Positions 16,580 through 25,020 of a stretch of 64,000 nucleotides of DNA are shown here, in pieces. This DNA is from Dehalococcoidia bacterium (GTDB lineage: Bacteria; Chloroflexota; Dehalococcoidia; SpSt-223): positions 62,001-126,000 of the forward strand of contig JANWZD010000001.1 of NCBI GenBank assembly GCA_025054935.1. Direction: 5' to 3'. Within the stretch, counting starts at the first letter, position 1; each line of letters opens with the position of its first letter. The position numbers were made by a program, and so were the translations under genes. The notes under the pieces are model-generated. The model did not search any database, had not been told where the DNA came from, and saw only the letters and a list, made by a program, of their open reading frames with translations.

Positions 16580-18004
16580 TTACCGCGCGTGGGACGCTTT
16601 GGCGGCACGCCAAAGGGCGCGGAGCTCATCCGGAGCGTACTCCTCAAGCATTCGCCCTTCTTGGCGGGCCAGTTCTTCCATTGCGGCAAAGCGCCGGCGG
16701 AAGCGGTCGGCGGCGCTGCGCAGCACCTCTTCCGCGTCGTAGCCGTACCAGCGGGCAAGCTGCGCTGTCATCCAGAGCACATCGCCGAGCTCGCGGAAGC
16801 GGTCGTCTGCGCTTGCGGCCGCGCGCAGCTCGGCAAGCTCCTCATCGAACTGCGCCCACACCCCTTCAATCGTCTCCCAGGTGAACCCTGCCTTTGCGGC
16901 GCGCAGCTGAAGGGCATTCGCGAGGGAGAGCGCGGGCATGCTTCGCGGCACGCCATCCAAGCGCGAGCCGGCGTCTGCCCGCTCAGCAGCCTTGATCTTC
17001 TCCCAATTCGCTTCGACTTGGTCGGCCGTTGTCGCAGCGACGTCGCCGAACACATGCGGATGACGGCGGATCAATTTCGCGGTGATCCAGCGGTAGACAT
17101 CGCGGATGGTGAACGCCGCCGTCTCCTCGGCGATGGCGGCGTTGAGGTAGACCTGCAGCAGGACATCTCCCAGCTCGTGACCGTAAGCGACAAGGTCCCC
17201 GCTGTCGAGGGCGTCCACTGCCTCGAACGTCTCTTCGATCAGATAGCGGCGCAGGGACTGATGCGTTTGCTCGCGGTCCCACGGACAGTCGCGCCGCAGC
17301 CGATGGACCACCTCATCAAAGGTACGCTCGCTGCCGATGCCGGCGAGGACCGGGATCGGAGGAAGATAGAGACATGTCAGATGGTCGATCGCGTCGTTCC
17401 GGTCGATGGCATAGAGGGGCAGCCACTCGACGCGCTCCTCCTCAAGACCGGCATGGAAGACGAGCGCGACCTGATGCTCGTCTGGATAGCGCTCCAGCAG
17501 CGCGAGTTTCACGAGCCCAGCGCGCCGCCGGTCGTACAGCTGGCCGACAATCGCGGGGCGGAAGGGATCAAGGTCGGGCTGAAAAGCATCAACGATCTGC
17601 AGCCCGGCAGCGAAGGGATCAAGCCCCACCGCCGTGAGCACGGGTTCGACGAAGCTCATCCCCGCAATGATGCGAACCTGCTGCCCGACTGCGCTCGCCC
17701 GCTCCTGCAGCAGGCGGACCGACCTCTCGGCGACGAGAGGATGGCCAGGAACAGCGTAAATCACCTCGCCGCGCTCCGCCGCGGTGAGCAGCCGCGTGAC
17801 GATGGTTTCGTACAGCGCCTCAAACGACTCTGCCCGGTCATAGTCGTCGTCGAACGTCTCAACTTCGACGGCAGGGGGGATGATCGCAACGGCAGGGTGC
17901 CGGCGGGTCCGCAGGTAGACCCGCTTTGCGCTCGTCAGGATCGCGGCTGCCTGCCGAGTGACGAACTCGGGGCCGCCGGGTCCAAGTCCGACCACCGTAA
18001 TCAT
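16580..18004 (-). CDS. mazG: MazG nucleoside triphosphate pyrophosphohydrolase fused to tetrapyrrole-methylase-like domain
   Basis: A 474-residue two-domain protein of the YabN type. Residues 1-215 are a SAM-dependent tetrapyrrole (corrin/porphyrin) methylase-like domain, opening with MITVVGLGPGGPEF and containing YAVPGHPLVAE. Residues 220-474 are MazG, with LRRDCPWDREQTHQSLRRYL, the metal-binding EE motif in IEETFEAVDA and the GHELGDVLLQV helix. MazG removes non-canonical or excess NTPs; the role of the methylase half in such fusions is not settled. ATG 18004 is preceded by GATAAT 8 nt away and no Shine-Dalgarno, suggesting a leaderless message. Confidence 0.93.
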   Translation of the reverse strand: MITVVGLGPGGPEFVTRQAAAILTSAKRVYLRTRRHPAVAIIPPAVEVETFDDDYDRAESFEALYETIVTRLLTAAERGEVIYAVPGHPLVAERSVRLLQERASAVGQQVRIIAGMSFVEPVLTAVGLDPFAAGLQIVDAFQPDLDPFRPAIVGQLYDRRRAGLVKLALLERYPDEHQVALVFHAGLEEERVEWLPLYAIDRNDAIDHLTCLYLPPIPVLAGIGSERTFDEVVHRLRRDCPWDREQTHQSLRRYLIEETFEAVDALDSGDLVAYGHELGDVLLQVYLNAAIAEETAAFTIRDVYRWITAKLIRRHPHVFGDVAATTADQVEANWEKIKAAERADAGSRLDGVPRSMPALSLANALQLRAAKAGFTWETIEGVWAQFDEELAELRAAASADDRFRELGDVLWMTAQLARWYGYDAEEVLRSAADRFRRRFAAMEELARQEGRMLEEYAPDELRALWRAAKASHAR

Positions 18005-18012
18005 GCGTCGCG

Positions 18013-18018
18013 ATTATC
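18013..18018 (-). promoter_or_regulatory. -10 box for mazG
   Basis: On the minus strand GATAAT is followed by 8 nt and then ATG 18004. No Shine-Dalgarno is seen, so the transcript may start at or very near the start codon. Confidence 0.35.
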
Positions 18019-18063
18019 GAACTGCAGCGGAAAGATGCGCAAGAAGTCGCTCTTATCAGGAGA

Positions 18064-18069
18064 TACAAT
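18064..18069 (+). promoter_or_regulatory. possible -10 box for the molybdenum-cofactor cluster
   Basis: TACAAT in the only A/T-rich stretch between the divergent mazG and mocA-like genes. No good -35 is visible. Confidence 0.3.
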
Positions 18070-18109
18070 TGAGAGGAAAAGAGAGAGTTCTTTTTAGGAT
18101 TCTGGCGCG

Positions 18110-18730
18110 CTGAACGGACCAACTGCTCTTTCGTCAGGCCACGTTGCAGGTCTTGTCCTCGCTGCGGGGGAGTCGCGGCGGATGGGCCGCCCGAAGGCGC
18201 TGCTGCCCGTCGGCAATGAGTTCTTCGTCCAGCGGGTTCGGCGGGTTCTGCTCGATGCCGCGCTCCATCCAGTGCTGGTCGTTCTTGGCCACGAGGCGGA
18301 GGCGATCGCCCAAGCAGCGGGGCTGCCCCCTGAGAGCATCGTGCTGAACCCCGACTATCCCGCTGGGATGCTGTCGTCGGTGATTGCTGGCATTCGCGCC
18401 TTGGAGCCGACTGATGCCGAAGCGCTCGTGCTGGCGCTCGTGGACGGTCCTGATATTTCGACCTTAGTCGTTCGGCGGCTGGTCGAGCGCTACTGGGCGA
18501 CGCGCGCCCCGATTGTCGAGCCGGTCTATGCCGGCAAGCACGGTCATCCTGTCCTCATCGCGCGAACGCTGTGGCCGGAAATTCTGGCGGCAAACCCGGC
18601 CATCGGGGCGAAGGAGGTGATCCGCCGCCATCGTGCTGAGGCCGCGCACGTTGAATGGGAGGACTCGAGCGTGCTCACCGACTTGGACACGCCGGCGGAC
18701 TACGAGGCGTGGGCGGCGAGCCGACAATGA
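18110..18730 (+). CDS. MobA/MocA-like nucleotidyltransferase (molybdenum cofactor cytidylyl/guanylyltransferase)
   Basis: The essential nucleotide-binding motif LVLAAGESRRMGRPKALLPV is split by the first ATG (18182), so that ATG cannot be the true start. In the same frame, after a stop at 18095-18097, no ATG, GTG or TTG occurs before the motif. CTG 18110, with AGGAT about 10 nt upstream, is the best start and gives 206 residues. Later features are LNPDYPAGMLSSV and VLALVDGPDIS with the metal Asp. The protein should attach CMP or GMP to molybdopterin. Its stop overlaps the XdhC-like gene (ATGA), which supports a role in maturing a molybdenum hydroxylase. Confidence 0.82.
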   Translation: MNGPTALSSGHVAGLVLAAGESRRMGRPKALLPVGNEFFVQRVRRVLLDAALHPVLVVLGHEAEAIAQAAGLPPESIVLNPDYPAGMLSSVIAGIRALEPTDAEALVLALVDGPDISTLVVRRLVERYWATRAPIVEPVYAGKHGHPVLIARTLWPEILAANPAIGAKEVIRRHRAEAAHVEWEDSSVLTDLDTPADYEAWAASRQ

Positions 18731-19557
18731 GCGCGTTGACCCGGCGGATCCTAGAGGCGATCGATCGCGGCGAGACAATTGCGGTCGTCAGTCTCCTCGA
18801 ATCTGAGGCGGTGCCTCCGGCTCGGCTCGGTTCTCGCCTTGTCGTCCCCGAGCAGGGCACCGTTGTCGGCGGCTTCGGCGATGCGGCGCTTGATGAGGCA
18901 GCGGTTGCGAGCGCGCGCGAGGTAATCACCGCTGGCGTGGGGGGGCAGCGCCGGATCGTTGACGCGGCCGGCCGCTCATCGCGGCTCTATATTGAATTGA
19001 TTGAATCGCCGCCGTGGCTCGTTGTGGTCGGCGCGGGCCATGTTGCCAAGCCGACAGCGGCGCTCGGCAAGATGGTCGGCTTTCGCGTCACCGTTCTTGA
19101 CGACCGCCCCGACTTTGCGAACTGGGAGCGCTTTCCTGAGGCCGACGAGGTGATCGCCGATGATTTTCGGCTCACCCTCGAGCGGCTCGTTCCGCTGATG
19201 CATCGCCAAACCTATGTCGTGCTTGTGACGCGCGGCCACCGCCAAGACGAAATGGTGCTGCGTCAGGTGATCGGGTCGCGTGCCGGCTACATCGGCATGA
19301 TCGGAAGTCGGCGGCGCGCCCGTCTTGTCCTAGAAACGCTGCTTGCCGAGGGGTTTCCCGAAGAGCGGGTGCGTCAGGTGCGCTCCCCGATCGGGCTCGA
19401 CATCCGGGCAGAGACGCCCGAAGAGATCGCGGTCAGTATTATTGGAGAGATCATCTCAGTGCGGCGCGGAGGCACCGCTCGAACGCTCAGCGGTCGGCCG
19501 GTTCTGCGCCAGACGACGCGGAGCCACGATGGACCGGGAGATTTACGCCGCGATTGA
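18727..19557 (+). CDS. XdhC family molybdenum-enzyme maturation protein
   Basis: A 276-residue XdhC-like protein. Its second half is the Rossmann domain: LVVVGAGHVAKPTAALGKMV, VTVLDDRPDF, VLVTRGHRQDEMVL and YIGMIGSRRRARLVLETL. The N-terminal part is weakly like the XdhC/CoxI head but lacks its glycine-cysteine motif, which the next gene carries. XdhC proteins bind molybdenum cofactor and help sulfurate and insert it into xanthine dehydrogenase or CO dehydrogenase-type enzymes. It begins at ATG 18727, overlapping the previous stop. No coxLMS- or xdhAB-like structural genes are in the window. Confidence 0.88.
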   Translation: MSALTRRILEAIDRGETIAVVSLLESEAVPPARLGSRLVVPEQGTVVGGFGDAALDEAAVASAREVITAGVGGQRRIVDAAGRSSRLYIELIESPPWLVVVGAGHVAKPTAALGKMVGFRVTVLDDRPDFANWERFPEADEVIADDFRLTLERLVPLMHRQTYVVLVTRGHRQDEMVLRQVIGSRAGYIGMIGSRRRARLVLETLLAEGFPEERVRQVRSPIGLDIRAETPEEIAVSIIGEIISVRRGGTARTLSGRPVLRQTTRSHDGPGDLRRD

Positions 19558-19864
19558 AGAAGCCCACGCCCGGGGCGAGCTTGTCGTGCTGGCAACGATC
19601 GTCGGAACGAAGGGGTCAACGCCGCGCAAAGCCGGCTCGAAGATGCTGGTCTACCCGGATGGAAAAATCCGCGGCACGATCGGCGGCGGATGTGGCGAGA
19701 ATGACGTCTGGCTCGCTGCGCAAGAGGTGGCGAAGACCGGCATTCCGCGCATCGTGCGCGTCGACCTGACCGATGACTACGCCGTCGAGGCCGGCATGGT
19801 GTGCGGCGGGGTCATGGATGTGCTGGTTGAGCCCCTGCCCCCCGATGCTGACCCGGCTGGTTGA
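19529..19864 (+). CDS. stand-alone XdhC/CoxI N-terminal domain protein
   Basis: A 111-residue protein that is just the XdhC/CoxI head domain: LATIVGTKGSTPRKAGSKML, then GTIGGGCGENDVW with the conserved cysteine, and GMVCGGVMDVLVEPL. ATG 19529 lies 29 nt inside the end of the preceding XdhC gene. The two proteins look complementary, this one supplying the cysteine motif and the other the Rossmann domain. I infer that they act together on molybdenum cofactor. Confidence 0.85.
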   Translation: MDREIYAAIEEAHARGELVVLATIVGTKGSTPRKAGSKMLVYPDGKIRGTIGGGCGENDVWLAAQEVAKTGIPRIVRVDLTDDYAVEAGMVCGGVMDVLVEPLPPDADPAG

Positions 19865-20438
19865 CGTTCGCTTCGTCCGCTACGACGGAGTGGTCAAGCG
19901 GCAGGTCGTGGCCTCCCTGCTCGGCGAGTGCGGCGGCGAGATCCGCCTCGCGGTCCCGTTTGGCAGTCGCTTTCACACCCTGCGCGGACCGTGGACCCCG
20001 CCGACGGCTGCCATCTACCACTTCTGGCGGGAAGGCTGGCACAACGTCTGCACGATCGTCTCGGCGAAGACGCGGCGTCCTGCTTTCCTCTACTGCGATA
20101 TCCACGCCCCACCCGACTTCGACGAGGAGCGGCTCACTGTCATTGACCTCGATCTCGATGTGATTGTCTACCCGGACCGCTCCTTCCGGATCCAGGACGA
20201 AGAGGAATTTGCGGCAAACAGCATCGCGCTCGGCTATCCAGAAGCGTTCGTGAGAGGAGCGCGCGCTGCGCTCGCCTCGCTGACTGAGAGCCTCCGAGCG
20301 GGGCGCGGCCTGTTTACGACAGACCGCTTTTTCTCTCTCGCTCCCGACGAAGCAGCCGCCCTCGGGCTCGACCTGCCGCCTCCTGTTGCTGAGGAGAGAG
20401 CGCGAGAGAAGTTCGGTCCGACGCGAGCGTCGGACTGA
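19845..20438 (+). CDS. DUF402 domain protein (FomD/NtdP-like)
   Basis: A 197-residue protein. The middle part matches DUF402: AIYHFWREGWHNVCTIVS, LYCDIHAPPDF and VIDLDLDVIVYPDRSFR followed by DEEEFAANS, with acidic residues that bind metal in characterised members. Family members include nucleoside di/triphosphate phosphatases and FomD, which hydrolyses a cytidylyl intermediate. ATG 19845 lies within the end of the XdhC-head gene, so it is coupled to the molybdenum-cofactor set. Hydrolysis of a nucleotide-linked cofactor intermediate would fit but is speculation. Confidence 0.78.
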   Translation: MLTRLVDVRFVRYDGVVKRQVVASLLGECGGEIRLAVPFGSRFHTLRGPWTPPTAAIYHFWREGWHNVCTIVSAKTRRPAFLYCDIHAPPDFDEERLTVIDLDLDVIVYPDRSFRIQDEEEFAANSIALGYPEAFVRGARAALASLTESLRAGRGLFTTDRFFSLAPDEAAALGLDLPPPVAEERAREKFGPTRASD

Positions 20439-20511
20439 AACATCTTGGGCTGCAATCGCCTATTATGGTAGGCCGAAAACGCGGGTCGCCGTTGCCTGGG
20501 AGGAAAAGACG

Positions 20512-22002
20512 ATGGCGAGCAGTCAGACGCCAGTGCGCCGACGGCGGATCTTTGGCCTTGGCGTGGGCCAGGTCCTCGTGCTCCTCATCGCGTTGGTGGT
20601 GGCCGCCGCGGGCGGCTATTTCGGCTACCAACGCCTCTTCGTGCCCGAAACTGCCGCCGCTGCCCGCGTGCAGACTCAGCCGGTCCGGCGAGGCAATCTA
20701 GCGGCGACGGTCAACTCGACCGGCACCGTCCAAGCGGTCAACACGGCGCGGCTTGCCTTCCGCGGCGGCGGCACCCTCGCTGAAGTTCTCGTGAAGGTGG
20801 GAGACCCAGTAACAGCCGGGCAGCCGCTCGCTCGTCTTGACACCAAGGAGCTTGAGATCTCGCTCCGGCAGGCACAGGCGAACCTCTCCTCGGCGCAGGC
20901 TCGGTTGGCGCAAACGCTCGCGGGCGCGACGGAGAGCGAGATCCAGTCGGCGGTCGCTGCTGTTGCCAGCGCTCAGGCGCAGCTCGTTCGCGCAAGGAAC
21001 GACTATGAAAAACTGGTCGCCGGCCCCACCCCAGCCGAGATCCAGCAGGCGGCCGCAGCGCTCGAAAAGGCGCGCAACGCCCTCCAGTCGGCGCAAAGTG
21101 ATTACGACCGGATCGCGTGGCGCGGCGATGCGGGGGCGACCCCGCAGGCCGTGGCGCTCGCCAACGCGACCGCAGACTATCAGACAGCGCTCGCAAACTA
21201 CAACGCGAAGATTGCGCCGCCGAACCCGAATGATCTCGAGGCAGCACGCCAAGCCGTCGCAAGCGCGGAGCGGAATGTCGAGTCCGCGAACGCGCGCCTT
21301 GCGCAGCTCCGCGCCGGGCCGCTCCCCAGCGATGTGGCCGCTGCCCGCGCAGCGGTTGAGACCGCGGCCGCGCAAGTGGCAAGCGCGCAATTGAACCTTG
21401 AGCGAGCGACGCTGACTGCTCCCTTCAACGGCGTGGTTCAGGCAGTCACTGCTTCGCCGGGCGAGGTGGTTTCGGGCGCGTTCATCACCTTGGTCGACCC
21501 GAACACCCTCCGCCTCGATGTCAATGTCGATGAAAACGATGTTGCGCGCGTCGAACTGAACCAAGTGGCGACGGTCACGCTCGACGCGCTCCCTGGCCGC
21601 ACCTTCCGTGGGCGGGTCGTCGCGATTGCGCCGACCGCGACGGTGGCCCAGGGGGTTGCCTCCTACCTCGTTTCAGTGGCGATCGACCAGCCGCAGGGCA
21701 TCAAGCCCGGAATGACGGCGAGTGTGCAGATCGTCGTCGAGGAGCGAGCGAACGTTCTCCTTGCTCCGGCGCGTGCGGTTAGAACGCAGGGGCGTCAGCG
21801 CTTTGTCGAGGTGTTGACGCCAAGCGGGCAGATCGAAACGCGGGCGGTGACGATCGGGCTGAGCAACGACCAGCAGGTCGAGATCACCAACGGCGTGCGG
21901 GAAGGGGAGCTGCTCGTTCTCGCGACCACCACCACCCGTCCCGGCGTTACAACGGGGCCGGGCGGCGTGCCCGGCTTTCCTGGCGTTCCGATTCCCCGCT
22001 AA
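20512..22002 (+). CDS. HlyD/AcrA-like membrane fusion (efflux adaptor) protein
   Basis: A 496-residue adaptor protein. A basic N-terminus is followed by one transmembrane helix (about residues 17-38), then the first half of a lipoyl/barrel-sandwich domain (GNLAATVNSTGTVQAVNTARL; VKVGDPVTAGQPLARLD). A long alanine-rich coiled-coil hairpin follows, then the second lipoyl half (LTAPFNGVVQAVTASPGEVV), a beta-barrel and a proline/glycine-rich tail. Such adaptors link an inner-membrane ABC or RND pump to the outside. No pump gene is next to it. ATG 20512 has the Shine-Dalgarno GGAGGAAAAG. Confidence 0.88.
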   Translation: MASSQTPVRRRRIFGLGVGQVLVLLIALVVAAAGGYFGYQRLFVPETAAAARVQTQPVRRGNLAATVNSTGTVQAVNTARLAFRGGGTLAEVLVKVGDPVTAGQPLARLDTKELEISLRQAQANLSSAQARLAQTLAGATESEIQSAVAAVASAQAQLVRARNDYEKLVAGPTPAEIQQAAAALEKARNALQSAQSDYDRIAWRGDAGATPQAVALANATADYQTALANYNAKIAPPNPNDLEAARQAVASAERNVESANARLAQLRAGPLPSDVAAARAAVETAAAQVASAQLNLERATLTAPFNGVVQAVTASPGEVVSGAFITLVDPNTLRLDVNVDENDVARVELNQVATVTLDALPGRTFRGRVVAIAPTATVAQGVASYLVSVAIDQPQGIKPGMTASVQIVVEERANVLLAPARAVRTQGRQRFVEVLTPSGQIETRAVTIGLSNDQQVEITNGVREGELLVLATTTTRPGVTTGPGGVPGFPGVPIPR

Positions 22003-22045
22003 ACTCCCGGCGTCCCCGAGGCAACCCCTTTCACGAGGACGGCGC

Positions 22046-23692
22046 ATGGTTCGCTTCGTTCGCCGCCGTTCGGCTTGCTTGGCTGCGGCGGTTCTCTTTG
22101 CGATCTCCCCAGCACTCACGCTTCCGGCGCAGTCGTCGACGCCGGCGCTGCTGCTAACCAAGCATCCGGCCCCGGTGCTGGCCGAACCCGGCTACCCGAT
22201 CGACATTTTCACCGATGACTTCTCCACGCCGACTCTCGACCCGGGGTGGTATTTCATCCGTCAGGATGCTGACCACTGGCGCACCGGCCCCCCCGAGGAA
22301 GCGTTTCAGATCATCACTCAGCAGGGCGATATCTATGGAGCTGGAGCAACGGCGCGCAATATCACCCTGCGCGGGGCGCCGGAAGACTGGGAGATCCGAA
22401 CGAAACTGACCTTCGACCCTCTGCTTCCGACCCAGCAGGCGGGGCTGATCTTCTACGAAAGCGACATCAGCTACGTGAAACTGGTGCGGATTGCGCTCCC
22501 GCCGCAGTTTCCCGGACAGGGCTTTCACCGCGTCGTGATGCTCTATCACCTGAACGATGAGACCAAAGCGGTCGGCGAGCTGAATGTGCCCGACACGACG
22601 CTCTATCTGCGGATGCGGCGCGTCGGCGGCCGGGTTGACGGCTGGTGGTCAGCCGACGGTGTCAACTGGATCGCTGTCGCCACGATGCTCGAGGTGTTTG
22701 TTCGAGGCAGCGTCGGCCTGTTTGCCGTCAACGGCAATGACAACGTCGGGACGGGGCCGACTGCCCGCTATCACTGGTTTCAGCTGTACACCATCGTCGG
22801 CATTGGCTACGACACCCTCGGCGTTGCGACGCCCAGCGTCATCAAGGATGGCGCAACGTACAAAATGTGGTTCACTGGGCTCGGAGACAATCCGCCCGCG
22901 ACGGCCCAAGCAATCGGCTATGCCGAGTCGCCCGACGGCATCCGCTGGACCCGGCCGTTCACCGCTCCGGTTTTCGTTGGGCAGGGGCCGCCCAGCAATG
23001 ACCGATTTGTGATCGAGCCGACGGTGCTGAAAGAGGGGCCGCTCTACCACATGTGGTATTTCGGCTACTCCGTGGTGCAGGGGCGGCGGCTGGGAGATGT
23101 CTACTACGCCACCTCGAGCGACGGCATCAATTGGCGGCGGGAAAACCGGACCCGAGAAGGGGTCGTCCTCCCCGTGCTTGCTGTCGGCACGCCCGGGACC
23201 TGGGATGACCTCGAAGTGCGGCCGGGGCGCGTGATCCGCGAAGGGGCGACATTGGTGATGTATTACACTGGGCGCTCGCAGCGCGGCGGTATCGGCATTG
23301 GTCGGGCCACTTCCACCGATGGGCGGATCTGGACGAAAAGCCCCGGCCCCCTGATCCCAAATGCGTCCAATCCTCGGAGCGTTACGCGCGTCGGCACGAC
23401 CCTGACGATGCTCTACAGCCAAGGGGGGCGCATCCTTGCCTCAACCTCGACCGACGGCCTGACTTGGTCGCCGGGAGTTCCCGTGCTCGGGCCCGGTCCG
23501 CGTGGAGCATGGGACGCTGAGGCGCTGGCGGATGCGTGGGGGATCATCGACGACGGCGTGCTGAAAGTGTGGTATAGCGCCGGCACGATCGGCCGGGTCG
23601 GCTACGCCCAAGCGACGAGCGGCCTCATCTCGCAGACGTTTCTCCCGTTTGCATGGCTTGAACGGCGAGGGCTGCTCGCCACCTCTCCCTGA
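22046..23692 (+). CDS. secreted protein with concanavalin-like (DUF1349) and beta-propeller glycosidase-like domains
   Basis: A 548-residue exported protein. The signal peptide (residues about 1-30) is followed by a beta-sandwich like DUF1349: DDFSTPTLDPGWYFIRQD, WEIRTKLTFDPL, AGLIFYESDISYVKLVRI and RVDGWWSADGVNWIAVA. The second half repeats a motif typical of five-bladed propellers of GH43/GH32-like proteins: TYKMWFTGLGD, IGYAESPDGIRW, LYHMWYFGYSV, VYYATSSDGINW and LVMYYTGRS. It may bind or trim polysaccharide at the cell surface; the active-site acids are not certain. It follows the HlyD-like gene by 43 nt. Confidence 0.75.
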   Translation: MVRFVRRRSACLAAAVLFAISPALTLPAQSSTPALLLTKHPAPVLAEPGYPIDIFTDDFSTPTLDPGWYFIRQDADHWRTGPPEEAFQIITQQGDIYGAGATARNITLRGAPEDWEIRTKLTFDPLLPTQQAGLIFYESDISYVKLVRIALPPQFPGQGFHRVVMLYHLNDETKAVGELNVPDTTLYLRMRRVGGRVDGWWSADGVNWIAVATMLEVFVRGSVGLFAVNGNDNVGTGPTARYHWFQLYTIVGIGYDTLGVATPSVIKDGATYKMWFTGLGDNPPATAQAIGYAESPDGIRWTRPFTAPVFVGQGPPSNDRFVIEPTVLKEGPLYHMWYFGYSVVQGRRLGDVYYATSSDGINWRRENRTREGVVLPVLAVGTPGTWDDLEVRPGRVIREGATLVMYYTGRSQRGGIGIGRATSTDGRIWTKSPGPLIPNASNPRSVTRVGTTLTMLYSQGGRILASTSTDGLTWSPGVPVLGPGPRGAWDAEALADAWGIIDDGVLKVWYSAGTIGRVGYAQATSGLISQTFLPFAWLERRGLLATSP

Positions 23693-23889
23693 ACGGCGGA
23701 GCGCGCTCGTCGCCTGCTGGCGAGGGGAAGGGAGCTGCTCTCGCGCGAGCGGCCCTGTGCTTGGCATCTTGCAGCGTCCTGCTGCTCCGCGAACCAGCCT
23801 CTCCGCCGCGGTGCCTGCGGACCAGCAGCGCGAGGGGACGATAGCGGAGGCGCGCCTGAGCAAGGGGCACGCCAGCGAGGGCACTCGGC

Positions 23890-23895
23890 TACCAT
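23890..23895 (+). promoter_or_regulatory. -10 box for a leaderless tgt transcript
   Basis: TACCAT lies 6 nt before the GTG start of tgt (23902), with no Shine-Dalgarno between. The geometry suggests that the transcript starts at the start codon. Confidence 0.4.
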
Positions 23896-23901
23896 TGCGA
23901 C

Positions 23902-25020
23902 GTGACGTTCTCGTTTACCGTCCTTGCGACTGACGGCGCTGCCCGGCGGGGGCGGCTGGTCACGGCTCGGGCGACGGTAGAGACGCCGGCGTTCATGCCG
24001 GTGGGCACGCTCGCAACGGTGAAAACCCTCCGTCCCGAGCAGGTAGCTGCACTTGGCTACCGCCTCATCTTGGCGAACACCTATCACCTCCATCTGCAGC
24101 CGGGAGAAGCGATCGTGGCGCGGCTCGGGGGAGTGCAGCAGATGATGGGGTGGCCCGGGGCGATCCTCACGGATTCCGGCGGCTATCAGGTGTTCAGCCT
24201 CTCCGCCCTGCGGGAGGTTGATGATGACGGCGTCACGTTCAGCACCCCCCGTGGTCCGCGCCGCCTGACGCCCGAACTGGCAATGGCGATCCAGCAGACG
24301 CTCGGCTCCGACATCGCGATGGTGCTCGATGACGTGCCGCCGATGGACGCGTCGCCTGAGGCGCAGCGCAGCGCCATGGAGCGCACCCACCGCTGGGCGC
24401 TGCGCTCGCTGGCGATCCCGCAACGGCCCGATCAGGCGCGGTTCGCGATCGTGCAAGGCGGCGCAAACCCGGAGTGGCGGCGCGAATCGGCGGCATTCTT
24501 GGCGGCCTATCCCTTCGACGGCTTCGGCATCGGCGGGCTCTCGCTCGGAGAAGCCAAGCCGCTCACCTGGACCCTGACTGCAGCTGCCTGCTCGGCGCTG
24601 CCGCCGGACCGTCCGCGCTACCTGATGGGCGTCGGCGCGCCGGACGATCTGATCCGCGGGGTCGCGCTTGGGGTCGACCTCTTCGACAGTGTCCTGCCGA
24701 CGCGGCTCGCGCGTCACGGCGCCGTCTTTACCCGCTTCGGTCAGCTGTCGCTCAAAGGAAGCCGGCTCGCTGCCGACCCGCGGCCGATCGACGAAGGATG
24801 CGATTGTCTCGCCTGCCAACGCTATTCGCGAGGCTGGCTGCGGCATCTGCTCATGATCGGGGAGCCGCTCGGGATGCGGTTGGCGACTGTGCATAATCTG
24901 CGGTTTCTCTCGACCCTCATGCATGACCTGCGCCGCGCGATTGAGGAAGGACGTCTCGCGGCGTTCGCCGCCAGCTATCCCTATGGATCGGTTCGAAGAG
25001 GCGATCTTCCCGCGGCGTGA
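23902..25020 (+). CDS. tgt: queuine/preQ1 tRNA-guanine transglycosylase
   Basis: Replaces G34 of GUN-anticodon tRNAs by preQ1 in queuosine synthesis. The 372-residue protein has all family marks: general acid/base Asp91 in TDSGGYQVFSL, Asp143/Asp144 in VLDDVPP, GFGIGGLSLGE, the nucleophile Asp262 in LFDSVLPTR, and the zinc site Cys300, Cys302, Cys305 and His331. The start is GTG 23902, six nt after a -10 box. Its end overlaps the 94-residue gene, which in turn overlaps a second TGT-fold gene. No queC/D/E/F or queA is in the window. Confidence 0.97.
   Translation: MTFSFTVLATDGAARRGRLVTARATVETPAFMPVGTLATVKTLRPEQVAALGYRLILANTYHLHLQPGEAIVARLGGVQQMMGWPGAILTDSGGYQVFSLSALREVDDDGVTFSTPRGPRRLTPELAMAIQQTLGSDIAMVLDDVPPMDASPEAQRSAMERTHRWALRSLAIPQRPDQARFAIVQGGANPEWRRESAAFLAAYPFDGFGIGGLSLGEAKPLTWTLTAAACSALPPDRPRYLMGVGAPDDLIRGVALGVDLFDSVLPTRLARHGAVFTRFGQLSLKGSRLAADPRPIDEGCDCLACQRYSRGWLRHLLMIGEPLGMRLATVHNLRFLSTLMHDLRRAIEEGRLAAFAASYPYGSVRRGDLPAA

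Noticed and set aside
16524-16613. Longer start for the VOC protein (to 16613)
   Set aside because: The extra residues overlap the end of mazG and show no family likeness, while a strong Shine-Dalgarno precedes ATG 16523.
20461-20466. TATTAT as a promoter -10 for the HlyD-like gene
   Set aside because: The only TTG-type -35 candidate (TTGGGC, 20445) is just 10 nt away, and the gene has a good Shine-Dalgarno with a 46-nt leader. The evidence is too weak to list.
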